From Rudaeicoccus suwonensis (GTDB lineage Bacteria > Actinomycetota > Actinomycetes > Actinomycetales > Dermatophilaceae): 64,000 bases of DNA. This document shows positions 1-7,759 of the stretch, piece after piece. The stretch's first letter is position 1. Each line of letters begins with the position of its first letter. A program made the position numbers and the translations under genes. Location: NCBI RefSeq assembly GCF_007829035.1, contig NZ_VIVQ01000001.1:310001-374000 (forward strand), given 5' to 3'. The notes under the pieces are model-generated. The model ran no database searches. It saw only the letters and a program-made list of their open reading frames with translations, and was not told the origin of the DNA.

Positions 1-481
1 GCATCCCGCCATTGCCAATGCACGTGGGCGTGGTCTGGGTCGGCTGTTCGGTCATGGTGCAGGTGCTGTACGTCGTCGACACCGGCACCTGCAGCGTCGT
101 GATACCGGTTGCCAGTATCGGCTGCAGTTCGCAGTCGTCAGGAAAGGCCGGAGTGATCGTCAGATGTGATCCGTTCAGCGCGGTCTGGACGTTGATGGCG
201 CAACCTTGACCCGGCGGGCCGTCGCTGAAGGCGATTGTGTGGCCGGACGAGTTCTTGATGGCGAGCGTCGCCGACACAGTCTGGCCGGCTTTCATCACCG
301 AGCGACCAAAAGTGAAGCAATACGACAGGCTGTCGACGCCCGAGGGACCCATCGGTTTCGACCACTGGCATGGGGCCACCGTCGCGGAACTGTTCGGCAT
401 AGAAGCACCACAACCTCCGACGCAGAGCACTAGTGCGCCGATGAGGCCAGCCGTCCTCAGCGGTGCGTTGCACCGGACCAT
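1..481 (-). CDS. secreted lipoprotein of unknown function, C-terminus cut off by the window edge
   Basis: The reading frame is open from the start at 481 to the left edge, giving 160 visible residues. The N-terminus is a bacterial lipoprotein signal: a short basic start (MVRCN), a hydrophobic stretch, then the lipobox LCVGGC with the acceptor Cys at about residue 24. The mature part has several further cysteines (near PCQWSK, YCFTF, GCAIN, DDCEL, STCTM) and Ser/Thr-rich stretches, as in small beta-sheet exported proteins of the DUF4232 type; that family guess is weak. A GAGGTG ribosome site sits a few bases before the ATG. It should be anchored to the outer face of the membrane. No operon partner is visible, since the next gene ends about 120 bp upstream of this start. 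Confidence 0.7.
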   Translation of the reverse strand, partial: MVRCNAPLRTAGLIGALVLCVGGCGASMPNSSATVAPCQWSKPMGPSGVDSLSYCFTFGRSVMKAGQTVSATLAIKNSSGHTIAFSDGPPGQGCAINVQTALNGSHLTITPAFPDDCELQPILATGITTLQVPVSTTYSTCTMTEQPTQTTPTCIGNGGM

Positions 482-599
482 CGCATCACCTCGTTCGAAC
501 CGCGCCCGCAAGCCTCTGAACGACAAGACGTTTTCAAGGTAGCCCGAGGATTGCTCAGAACGAAGGCCCAGCGATTGTTTGCTGCGATTGCCAGCAGTC

Positions 600-1580
600 T
601 CAGCGCGTGGCTGTGCCACTGATCAACTGCGCGAAACGCTGCAGGTCGACATTGCCCCCGGAGATGATCACGCCGACCCGTGCACCTTGCAGTTGCGGCG
701 CGAGTGAGCGCGCTGCGGCATACCCGAGCACGCCGGTCGGCTCGACGATGAGCTTGCAGGTCTGCGCGAGAGACGCCATACCGGCGATCAATTCGTCGTC
801 GGAGACTAGGACGATGTCCTCGACGAGTTCTCGGATCACCGGGAACGTATGACGCCCCAGCGCGGTCGTCTGAGCGCCGTCGGCAATGGTCCGCGGGACC
901 GGAATGCGCACGATCTCGCCGCTGTCGAAGGACCGCTTGCCATCGTCGCCGGCGGCTGGCTCGGCGCCGAAAACCCTTATCGTAGAACGGATTCCGTGAG
1001 CCGTGATGGCCGATCCGCTGAGCAACCCGCCACCGCCGAGCGGCGCGATCACGACATCCAGATCTGGCACGTCCTCGAGCAGTTCGAGGGCTGCGGTCCC
1101 CTGCCCGGCGATGATCGCCGGGTCGTCGAAGGGCGGCACCAGTGCACACCCGTCGCGGTCGGCCAACTCGCGGGCAATGGCCTCTCTGTCCTCGGTGTGC
1201 CGGTCGTAGGTAACGACGTCTGCGCCATACCCACGCGTGGCGGTGAGCTTCAGCTGTGGCGCATCGGTGGGCATGACGATCGTCGCCCGGATGCCGAGCA
1301 GGCTGGCTGCCAATGCGACCGCCTGCGCATGGTTGCCCGACGAAAAAGCAACGACGCCAGCATCTTTCGCGGAGTCACTGAGCTGACTCAATGCGTTGTA
1401 CGCACCACGGAATTTGAAGGCGCCCATCCGCTGCAGGTTCTCGCACTTCAGGTGCAACGAGACCCCGAGCTCGGCGTCGATCCGCCGCGAGGTGACCACC
1501 GGCGTTCGGTGTGCGACGCCCGAAATGCGATCCGCGGCCCGCTGTATGTCCGACAGCTGCACCATGTCCGGCAGCCGCAA
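600..1580 (-). CDS. PLP-dependent serine/threonine dehydratase, catabolic type
   Basis: This 326-residue fold-type II PLP enzyme is predicted to deaminate L-threonine or L-serine to the 2-oxoacid and ammonia in the cytoplasm. The Schiff-base lysine is K56 in GAFKFRGAYN, the substrate loop SSGNHAQ follows at about 80-86, and the glycine loop LGGGGLLSG that holds the PLP phosphate lies near residue 178. It lacks the C-terminal ACT regulatory domain of long biosynthetic IlvA, so isoleucine feedback is unlikely. Serine racemase and 3-hydroxyaspartate dehydratase belong to the same subfamily and cannot be excluded. The frame opens with TTG at 1580; an ATG at 1565 is an equally possible start. It begins 2 bp after the stop of the upstream membrane protein gene, so the two are probably cotranscribed. 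Confidence 0.85.
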   Translation of the reverse strand: MRLPDMVQLSDIQRAADRISGVAHRTPVVTSRRIDAELGVSLHLKCENLQRMGAFKFRGAYNALSQLSDSAKDAGVVAFSSGNHAQAVALAASLLGIRATIVMPTDAPQLKLTATRGYGADVVTYDRHTEDREAIARELADRDGCALVPPFDDPAIIAGQGTAALELLEDVPDLDVVIAPLGGGGLLSGSAITAHGIRSTIRVFGAEPAAGDDGKRSFDSGEIVRIPVPRTIADGAQTTALGRHTFPVIRELVEDIVLVSDDELIAGMASLAQTCKLIVEPTGVLGYAAARSLAPQLQGARVGVIISGGNVDLQRFAQLISGTATR

Positions 1581-1582
1581 CG

Positions 1583-2221
1583 TCAGTCGGTCGCCTTCTC
1601 GGTGGAGTCCGCAGCCTCGGCGGGGGCGTCGGCGGCCTTCTCATCGGCCTTCTTCACGGCGGCGGACTCGCCAGCCGTCTCGTGATCCTTCGCCTGAGCG
1701 CCCGAGTCGCCAGCCGTGGAATCGGCAACCGACGCAAGCTTGTTCACTGCCTTCGGCGCCACGCGGGCCGCCTGCTCCTTGCCCTTGTCAGCGAGCTTGG
1801 CGGCCTTCTTGCCTGTCGCGTCCTGCACGGTCTTGACCGCGAAGATGATGCCGGCGACGCCGACCGCCATGACCAGGCGAGGGTGCTTCACGCCGCGCTT
1901 GACCAGGACGCTCTCGACCTTCGAGTCGACTTTCAGCCCGATGCCGGACGTGACGAGCATGAGGCCGCCGGTGACGGCGCCGATGGCCGAACCTGCCTCG
2001 ATCGCGGTGCCCAGCGAGTCGCCCTCGGGCACGCCGTCCTTGTGCTTGAAGTTCAGGTATGCCGAGCCGGCCGTCCCCGCGGTGTTGGCCAGGCTGAGAC
2101 CCCTGCGCAGCAGCCGCGGGAATCGGGCCGGGCGGATCAGGGTCACGACCCCCGCGATTCCGGCAGAGGCGAGGTTCTGGGCGACGGGGGACTGCAAGGC
2201 GGAGGGCTTGGAAGTCGGCAT
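1583..2221 (-). CDS. small membrane protein with a Lys/Ala/Asp/Glu-rich tail, unknown function
   Basis: I do not recognise this 212-residue protein. Its middle contains two hydrophobic segments, around residues 73-95 (ending LMLVTSGIGL) and 117-135 (LVMAVGVAGIIFAV), consistent with a two-helix membrane domain. The N-terminal part carries Arg-rich stretches (RPARFPRLLRRG). From about residue 135 the protein becomes a low-complexity, highly charged tail dominated by Ala, Lys, Asp and Glu, ending in acidic Ser/Thr-rich sequence. This resembles DoxX-like or other small actinobacterial membrane proteins with disordered cytoplasmic tails, but I cannot assign a family. A TAGAGT -10 element 6 bp before the ATG suggests a leaderless transcript continuing into the dehydratase gene. 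Confidence 0.7.
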   Translation of the reverse strand: MPTSKPSALQSPVAQNLASAGIAGVVTLIRPARFPRLLRRGLSLANTAGTAGSAYLNFKHKDGVPEGDSLGTAIEAGSAIGAVTGGLMLVTSGIGLKVDSKVESVLVKRGVKHPRLVMAVGVAGIIFAVKTVQDATGKKAAKLADKGKEQAARVAPKAVNKLASVADSTAGDSGAQAKDHETAGESAAVKKADEKAADAPAEAADSTEKATD

Positions 2222-2227
2222 ACCGAC

Positions 2228-2233
2228 ACTCTA
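2228..2233 (-). promoter_or_regulatory. -10 element (TAGAGT) of a leaderless promoter
   Basis: Read on the minus strand, TAGAGT lies 6 bp before the ATG at 2221. This matches the actinobacterial TANNNT -10 at the spacing expected when transcription begins at the start codon. No convincing -35 hexamer is visible. Confidence 0.4.
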
Positions 2234-2368
2234 AAGCCCGCACCGGAACGCTCGAGGACCGAACTGGCGCTGCGTCAGGCGCGACGGCTGGACGGCACCG
2301 GAACCCACGCGGACCCGACGGCTTCCGCTGCGCCGGGTACGCGGGTCGGGCCGCTCGGCGCCGGTTCG

Positions 2369-3646
2369 TCAGCTCGCGCTCGCCGAGCGCTCCTGCGCGG
2401 CCGGCGTCGTCGGCGTCGTCGGCGCCACGGTGACTGCGGCGTGTGCGGCCCGCAGTCGGCCGCCCATCGTCACGGCGAGCAGGCACGCCAGCGCACCTGC
2501 CGTCACCGTGACCGCGAATGCCGGTGTCTCGCCACCGATGTCGGCCAGATGCCCGGCGACGGCTGCCCCCAGTGCATAGCCCAACCCGGTCGTCGCCGCG
2601 AGGAACGTCATCGCCGCGCCGGTGCGACCCGGGGGAGTCAGCTGCTCCCCGAGCGTGAACGTCGTGATCATGTATGGCGCAACGCAGCATCCCAGCACCA
2701 CCAGCGTCGGCGCGAGCGTCTCGAGCGACCGCACGAGCAGCAATGGTGCGGCCAGCACCAGCAGGCCACCGGCCGTAGCGCGCCAGCGGGTCACATAGGT
2801 GATCCGGGCTGGGACGGCCGCCATCCCGATGCCGGCGGCGACACTCCCGACGCCGAGCAGCGCCTGGACGAGCCCGGCGATGCTCTCGTCACCGGCGGCC
2901 TTCGCCACGACGGTCGTGCCGGTCTGCACCGAGCCGAAGACGGTGCCGATGATGAGCTGCGCGACGCCGAGGATCAGCAGCGCAGGTGTCAGCAGGCGGC
3001 CTGCGCCTGCGACACGGGTGTGCCGGGAGGGCCGCCCACCCGCCGTCGGATGAATGGCGAACCAGCTGCCGAAGATGCCGAGAAGCACTGCGGCACAGAC
3101 CAATCCGATGCCGGGATCGGCGATCGCCCCGATGGTCCCCACGAGCGCCGGGCCCAGCACGAAGGACGCCTCGTCGGCCGAGCCTTCGTAGGAGAAGGCG
3201 GTGTCGATCAGGCGGGCGCTACCCGCGTGACTGCTGCGTGAGTTGATGATCGGACGCCACCGGACCCGTGCCAGCGGCCCCGCCTGCGGCATGAAGAAGC
3301 CCGCGGCAGCGGACGCGACAGCCGCCCATGCCCAGGGGAGGTGCGTCTCGGCGGCGACGACCAGCGCGATGAGTCCGGCCGCGCTCAGCAACGACTGCGC
3401 GAGGACAACCGGCCGCTGCCCGAAACGGTCGGACAGTCCGCCGAACAAGGGCGCACCGATGGCATTGGCCACCGCGAGCGCCCCAGCACACGCACCGCCC
3501 GCGCCGAAGCTGCCGGTTGTGTGGGCGACGAGCAGCAACGCACCCATCTGACTCATCGCGAGGGGCAGGCGGGCGAGGAAGGCCACGACGACATACGTCG
3601 GGCCGGTGAGGCCGAACAGGTGACGGTATCGGGCGACGGGAGACAC
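2369..3646 (-). CDS. major facilitator superfamily transporter
   Basis: This 425-residue polytopic protein has roughly twelve hydrophobic segments in two halves joined by a basic central loop near residue 210 (HPTAGGRPSRHTR). The loop between helices 2 and 3 carries GGLSDRFGQRPV, a clear form of the MFS motif A (G-x-x-x-D-R-x-G-R/Q). It should be a proton-coupled efflux or uptake carrier; the substrate cannot be read from sequence. Members with this layout in actinobacteria are usually annotated as drug or sugar efflux permeases. It stands between the small membrane protein and glpD, with gaps of about 100-150 bp on both sides, so it is probably a single-gene unit. Confidence 0.85.
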   Translation of the reverse strand: MSPVARYRHLFGLTGPTYVVVAFLARLPLAMSQMGALLLVAHTTGSFGAGGACAGALAVANAIGAPLFGGLSDRFGQRPVVLAQSLLSAAGLIALVVAAETHLPWAWAAVASAAAGFFMPQAGPLARVRWRPIINSRSSHAGSARLIDTAFSYEGSADEASFVLGPALVGTIGAIADPGIGLVCAAVLLGIFGSWFAIHPTAGGRPSRHTRVAGAGRLLTPALLILGVAQLIIGTVFGSVQTGTTVVAKAAGDESIAGLVQALLGVGSVAAGIGMAAVPARITYVTRWRATAGGLLVLAAPLLLVRSLETLAPTLVVLGCCVAPYMITTFTLGEQLTPPGRTGAAMTFLAATTGLGYALGAAVAGHLADIGGETPAFAVTVTAGALACLLAVTMGGRLRAAHAAVTVAPTTPTTPAAQERSASAS

Positions 3647-3745
3647 GGGTTATTCGCTTTCCGGGACGATGCGGACGGTGCGTGACTTCCCACCACCAGT
3701 CACGCCAGACCCTGTGCTCGGGCCCAATTCTACCCGGGTTTTCGC

Positions 3746-5269
3746 TCAGTCCGTTCCGTATGCCGCGAGCGACTCCTGTGCGGTGCGGAGTGCGGCAGCG
3801 CGGTCGGCTGCGACCAGCCCCACTCGAGTACGTCGATCGAGCAGGTCATCGACGTCGAGTGCGCCCTCATGGCTCAGGGCGAAGTCGAATTCGGCTGGAA
3901 TTGTTGGAACTTCGTCGCTGATCATGGCCAGTCGCCCGGGATCTGTCAGCAGCAGCGGGGCTTCTGCGCCATACCGTCGGATCAGGCGCGACGGCGCATC
4001 GATACGTGCGAGCTCGTCGCGCGACGCGGCGCCGACGAGCGGTGTCCGAGCGGTGATGCACGGGCCGCCGCCGAGGTGGCGCTCGCGGACCACACGGTCG
4101 ACGGCGTCCTGCGCCATACGGCGGTAGGTCGTCAGCTTGCCGCCGACCACCGTGACCATGCCGTCCGGTGCGACCAGCACCGCGTGCTCGCGGGACAGGT
4201 CCGCGGTCGCGCCGTCGGCTTCGATCAGCGGGCGCAGACCGGCATACGCGCCGATCACATCGTCGGTGGTGATCGCGCGGTCGAGGACGGCGTTGACGGT
4301 GGCGAGCAGGAAGTCGACCTCGCCTTGGGTCGGTGTCGGCTCGTCCGGCACGGGTCCGTCGACTGCCTCGTCGGTCAGACCGATGTAGGTGCGTCCGTCA
4401 AGTTGGGGCAGAGTGAAGACGAAGCGTCCGAAATGACCCGGAACAGGAGCATTCACAACGCAATTCGCGGCTCCCACAGCTTCGGAGCGAACGACCAGGT
4501 GGGTTCCCCGTGAGGGCCGCAGCGAGATGCCCGGTGCCAGTTGATCCGCCCACACACCGGTTGCGTTGATCACTGCGCGGGCCCTGATGTCGTATGCCGA
4601 GCCGGTGAGCTCGTCGCGGACGCGCGCACCGTCGCCGGTCGCCTCGAGGGCGCGCGTCCGGGTGAGCACCCGTGCCCCGTGCGCCGCGGAGGTCCGGGCT
4701 ACGGCGACCACCAGCCGTGCGTCGTCGGTGAGCTGAGAGTCCCAGCCGAGCGTCGCGCCGCGCAGGCCGGACCGTCGCAGGCCGGGAGCGTGAATCATCG
4801 CCTCACTCATGCCGATTCGCCGAGGTCGCGGGAGCAACGAGCCGGGTGTGTGCGCGACCCGGCGCAACAGATCGCCACCGACGAAGCCCGCATACGTCAG
4901 CGCGCCGGCGTGCCGGGGATCGTCGACGAAATCGGGCACCAGCCATGGGACCGCCCGCGTGAGATGAGGTGCCGTTCGGGTCATCAGCACACCGCGTTCG
5001 ACCGCGCTCTCGTGCGCGATGCCGACGCGGCCCTTGGCCAGATACCGCAGCCCACCGTGCGCGAGTTTGGAACTCCACCGCGACGTGCCGAACGCCAGGT
5101 CGTGTGCGTCGATCGCCACGACGGACAAGCCGCGGGTGGCGGCATCGAGTGCGACGCCTGCACCGGTGATGCCGAGGCCGATCACCAGGAGGTCCACGAC
5201 GCGCCCGTCTGTAACTTCGGCGAGCTCGCGCTCGCGCCGCTGCCGGTTGAGCCGGCTGTCGCCGGTCAT
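3746..5269 (-). CDS. glpD: aerobic glycerol-3-phosphate dehydrogenase (FAD, quinone-linked)
   Basis: This enzyme oxidises sn-glycerol 3-phosphate to dihydroxyacetone phosphate and passes electrons to the membrane quinone. The 507-residue protein begins its FAD Rossmann fold with DLLVIGLGITGAGVALDAA, followed by the GlpD signature WSSKLAHGGLRYL near residue 70, and has a late FAD contact VTVVGGKLTTYR. The C-terminal part matches the all-helical GlpD cap domain. The start ATG overlaps the stop of the upstream TetR gene (ATGA), so the two are translationally coupled. Gene order with the divergent oxidase and diacylglycerol kinase matches what I remember of M. tuberculosis Rv2249c-Rv2252, where the orthologue is called glpD1. 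Confidence 0.92.
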   Translation of the reverse strand: MTGDSRLNRQRRERELAEVTDGRVVDLLVIGLGITGAGVALDAATRGLSVVAIDAHDLAFGTSRWSSKLAHGGLRYLAKGRVGIAHESAVERGVLMTRTAPHLTRAVPWLVPDFVDDPRHAGALTYAGFVGGDLLRRVAHTPGSLLPRPRRIGMSEAMIHAPGLRRSGLRGATLGWDSQLTDDARLVVAVARTSAAHGARVLTRTRALEATGDGARVRDELTGSAYDIRARAVINATGVWADQLAPGISLRPSRGTHLVVRSEAVGAANCVVNAPVPGHFGRFVFTLPQLDGRTYIGLTDEAVDGPVPDEPTPTQGEVDFLLATVNAVLDRAITTDDVIGAYAGLRPLIEADGATADLSREHAVLVAPDGMVTVVGGKLTTYRRMAQDAVDRVVRERHLGGGPCITARTPLVGAASRDELARIDAPSRLIRRYGAEAPLLLTDPGRLAMISDEVPTIPAEFDFALSHEGALDVDDLLDRRTRVGLVAADRAAALRTAQESLAAYGTD

Positions 5270-5850
5270 CGCAGATATCCTTCGACAAGAAGCCGAAGCT
5301 GGTCGAAATAGTCTGAGGCGTCGTGGTTTTCATCGACCATGGTGGGGACCGAGAACGTGAAGCCATAGGCGGTGAGCAGGATGCTGCGAGCCAGCAGCAG
5401 CGGATCGGCCCGGCGGACGGTGCCAGCTGCCTGCGCCGCCTCGATGGTGGTGACAAGGCTGTCGATCAACGCGTCACTGGACCGGCCACGCCGGTCGAAC
5501 AGATAGGGGATGACGAGTTCGGGGTCCACCTCGACGATCTTGCGGAACAACTCGTTCGAATGGATCTCGGCAGCAGCGTGTGCGACACCTGTCGCGATGA
5601 CAGTGGCGGTAGGGGTCGGCGTCTCCGTACCGATCAGGCGGGCACCGACATCCGCCCATTCCCGCGTCATGAGGTCGGCGCTGAGCGCGGCCAGGTCTGG
5701 CCAGCGACGGTAGACCGTCATACGCGACACTCCTGCGCGGCGCGCGACATCGGTCATCGTCGTGCGTCTCCATCCCACTGCGAGCAGACACTCCCGCGCG
5801 GCATCCAGCAGCACGGTGTCTGTCGTAGGGGTGTTACTGATCGACGTCAT
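5266..5850 (-). CDS. TetR-family repressor of the glpD / FAD-oxidase / dagK locus
   Basis: The 194-residue protein has an N-terminal TetR helix-turn-helix: LLDAARECLLAVGWRRTTM then DVARRAGVSRMTVYRRW at about residues 37-53. The C-terminal helices form the ligand and dimer domain, whose effector is unknown. Its gene diverges from the FAD-linked oxidase gene and overlaps glpD by 4 bp. An imperfect 15-bp dyad lies in the 18-bp gap between the divergent starts and overlaps both putative -10 elements, so the regulator probably represses itself, glpD and the oxidase-kinase operon. A TACAGT -10 seven bp before its ATG suggests leaderless translation. Confidence 0.88.
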   Translation of the reverse strand: MTSISNTPTTDTVLLDAARECLLAVGWRRTTMTDVARRAGVSRMTVYRRWPDLAALSADLMTREWADVGARLIGTETPTPTATVIATGVAHAAAEIHSNELFRKIVEVDPELVIPYLFDRRGRSSDALIDSLVTTIEAAQAAGTVRRADPLLLARSILLTAYGFTFSVPTMVDENHDASDYFDQLRLLVEGYLR

Positions 5851-5851
5851 C

Positions 5852-5866
5852 TGTCACACTGTAACA
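5852..5866. promoter_or_regulatory. probable TetR operator overlapping two divergent promoters
   Basis: TGTCACACTGTAACA is an imperfect palindrome of two 7-bp arms (one mismatch) around a central C. It fills most of the 18-bp gap between the divergent TetR and oxidase starts. TACAGT (minus strand, 5858-5863) and TAACAT (plus strand, 5862-5867) are candidate -10 boxes inside it, so a bound repressor would block both promoters. Confidence 0.55.
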
Positions 5867-5868
5867 TC

Positions 5869-7455
5869 ATGGGAAACGACATGCACTGGTCACGATGGGG
5901 CGACCCGGGCCACACCGGAACGCTGCCGGAAGCGGCAATCGCGTTGCTGGAGCTGGCTTTCGGGCCGATCGAGCCGCGCGCGACGATCCCTCTCGAGGAT
6001 GTCCGGTTGCCGCCGGCGCGACTGGACGCGGAGGTTCTTGCGGCATACGTCGGCGTGGTCGGCGAGCTGAATGTGAGCACTGCGGACGAGGCCAGGCTGC
6101 GGCATACCCACGGCAAATCGACCCCGGATCTGCTCGCGGCGCGGGAGGGTGACTTTGCCGCGGCGCCCGATGCGGTTGTCCGCCCGGCTGATCACGACGA
6201 GGTGCTCGCCGTGTTGCGGCTCAGCCGGACGCTTCGCGTCGCTGTCGTGCCGTATGGCGGTGGCACGTCCGTCGTCAGCGGACTGTCCGCAGACGGAACG
6301 ACTTTCGCTGGAGTCATCGCGCTGGATCTGGCCCGACTGGATCATCTGCTCGCGGTCGACGTCGTCTCATCCACTGCAACATTGGAAGCGGGCGTGCTGG
6401 GCCCACGGGCGGAGGAACTACTCGCAGAGCACGGTATGACGCTGGGTCACTTCCCGCAGTCGTTCGAATACGCCAGCATCGGTGGCTTCGCCGCGACGCG
6501 TTCCAGCGGCCAATCGTCTTCGGGTTACGGCAGATTCGACTCGATGGTGGTCAGCCTGAAGGTCGCGACACCTGACGGCACCTGGGAGCTCGGTGTCGCG
6601 CCGGCATCGGCTGCCGGGCCGGACCTGCGTCAGGTGGTGCTGGGCAGCGAGGGGGCCTTCGGCGTCATCACCGAGGTGACCGTCGCTGTCCGACCGGTGC
6701 CAGCCGAACGCGCCTACGAAACGTGGCGATTCGCGTCCTTTGAAGGCGGCGCCGATGCCATGCGCGCACTGGTGCAAGGCGATGTCAATCCGACCGTGCT
6801 GCGCCTGTCGGACGAGCTCGAGACGGCAGTCAACCTGGCCAAGCCGGAGCAGATCGGGTCCGAGAGCGGTGGCGGCGCACTCATGCTCTGCGGTTACGAG
6901 GGCACCGAGCAGCGGGTGCGCAGAATGCGGGAGGAGCTGTCCGCCGTCCTACGCGAACGCGGCGGCACCTTCGTGGGGGAGCAGGACGGTCGCGACTGGG
7001 CGGCGGGCAGATTCAGTGCGCCATACCTGCGGGATGCGTTGCTGGACAACGGGGTTCTCGTCGAGACGGTGGAGACAGCGACCACGTGGAGCAATCTGCC
7101 GAGGCTGTATGCCGCGGTGCAGGAGGCTCTCGCCGCGGCGCTCACGACGGAAGCAGGGGCGCCGATGGTGCTGTGCCACATCTCGCACGTGTACCGCACC
7201 GGGGCGTCGCTGTATTTCACTGTCGCGGCCAAGGAGTTGGTCGACGGGCGTGCGCAGTGGGCGCTGGCGAAAGCGGCGGTCGGCGACGCGATCGTTGCGG
7301 CCGGAGGGACGATCACCCACCACCACGCAGTGGGCCGGGACCACAAACCGTGGCTGGCTGCCGAAATCGGGGACCAGGGCGTGGCAGTGTTGCGAGCGGT
7401 GAAACAGGCACTGGATCCGGAAGGGATCCTGAACCCAGGAGTGTTGATCCCATGA
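5869..7455 (+). CDS. FAD-linked oxidase of the alkyldihydroxyacetonephosphate synthase type
   Basis: The 528-residue protein belongs to the vanillyl-alcohol-oxidase flavoprotein fold. The FAD-binding loop VVPYGGGTSVVSGL follows the opening AAPDAVVRPADHDEVLAVL, and the C-terminal cap domain contains the ADPS-like HHHAVGRDHKPW and ends in DPEGILNPGVL. ADPS makes ether lipids from acyl-DHAP; whether actinobacterial homologues do this or act as 2-hydroxyacid or glycerol-phosphate oxidases is unsettled, so no substrate is assigned. The frame is open far upstream, but similarity starts after 5869 and the TetR gene occupies the upstream DNA. ATG 5869 is chosen and ATG 5881 is possible given the -10 position. 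It overlaps the kinase gene by 4 bp. Confidence 0.85.
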   Translation: MGNDMHWSRWGDPGHTGTLPEAAIALLELAFGPIEPRATIPLEDVRLPPARLDAEVLAAYVGVVGELNVSTADEARLRHTHGKSTPDLLAAREGDFAAAPDAVVRPADHDEVLAVLRLSRTLRVAVVPYGGGTSVVSGLSADGTTFAGVIALDLARLDHLLAVDVVSSTATLEAGVLGPRAEELLAEHGMTLGHFPQSFEYASIGGFAATRSSGQSSSGYGRFDSMVVSLKVATPDGTWELGVAPASAAGPDLRQVVLGSEGAFGVITEVTVAVRPVPAERAYETWRFASFEGGADAMRALVQGDVNPTVLRLSDELETAVNLAKPEQIGSESGGGALMLCGYEGTEQRVRRMREELSAVLRERGGTFVGEQDGRDWAAGRFSAPYLRDALLDNGVLVETVETATTWSNLPRLYAAVQEALAAALTTEAGAPMVLCHISHVYRTGASLYFTVAAKELVDGRAQWALAKAAVGDAIVAAGGTITHHHAVGRDHKPWLAAEIGDQGVAVLRAVKQALDPEGILNPGVLIP

Positions 7456-7759
7456 GCGCTGACCCGAGCGAGGACACGAGCGAAGCGAGGCCCGCAGGGA
7501 GGGGAAGAGGCGCGACAGAAGGCATGAGCGCTGACCCGAGCGAGGACACGAGCGAAGCGAGGCCCGCAGGGAGGGGAAGAGGCGCGACAGAAGGCATGAG
7601 CGCTGACCCGAGCGAGGACACGAGCGAAGCGAGGCCCGCAGGGAGGGGAAGAGGCGCGACAGAAGGCATGAGCGCCGACCCGAGCGAGGACACGAGCGAA
7701 GCGAGGCCCGCAGGGAGGGGAAGAGGCGCGACAGAAGGCATGAGCGCTGACCCGAGCGC
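7452..7759 (+). repeat. four tandem 72-bp units plus a 20-bp partial unit, each opening with a start codon
   Basis: Units begin at 7452, 7524, 7596 and 7668; a truncated fifth begins at 7740 and diverges after about 19 bp. Copies differ only by a T-to-C change in the fourth unit and are otherwise identical. Each starts ATGAGCGC(T/C)GACCCG, contains the mirror-like word GAGCGAAGCGAGG, and ends in the purine-rich GGGAGGGGAAGAGG followed by a short CG-rich tail before the next ATG. The length keeps the reading frame and encodes 24 residues from MSADPSED to RGRGATEG. A diverged single copy occurs at the nuoD start. Confidence 0.97.

Noticed and set aside
482-599. SOS half-site around GTTCGAAC near 493
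   Set aside because: Only one arm resembles the LexA box and it is not placed at a promoter I can identify.
1511-3241. A 576-codon plus-strand frame over the dehydratase, membrane protein and MFS genes
   Set aside because: It is the antisense shadow of three minus-strand genes, with Arg/Gly/Ala/Asp-rich composition and no recognisable motif.
5323-5868. An N-terminal extension of the FAD-linked oxidase
   Set aside because: The DNA is the coding region of the divergent TetR gene, and oxidase similarity begins only after ATG 5869.
7452-7759. CRISPR-like array
   Set aside because: The units abut with no spacers, are coding in one frame and have no neighbouring cas genes.
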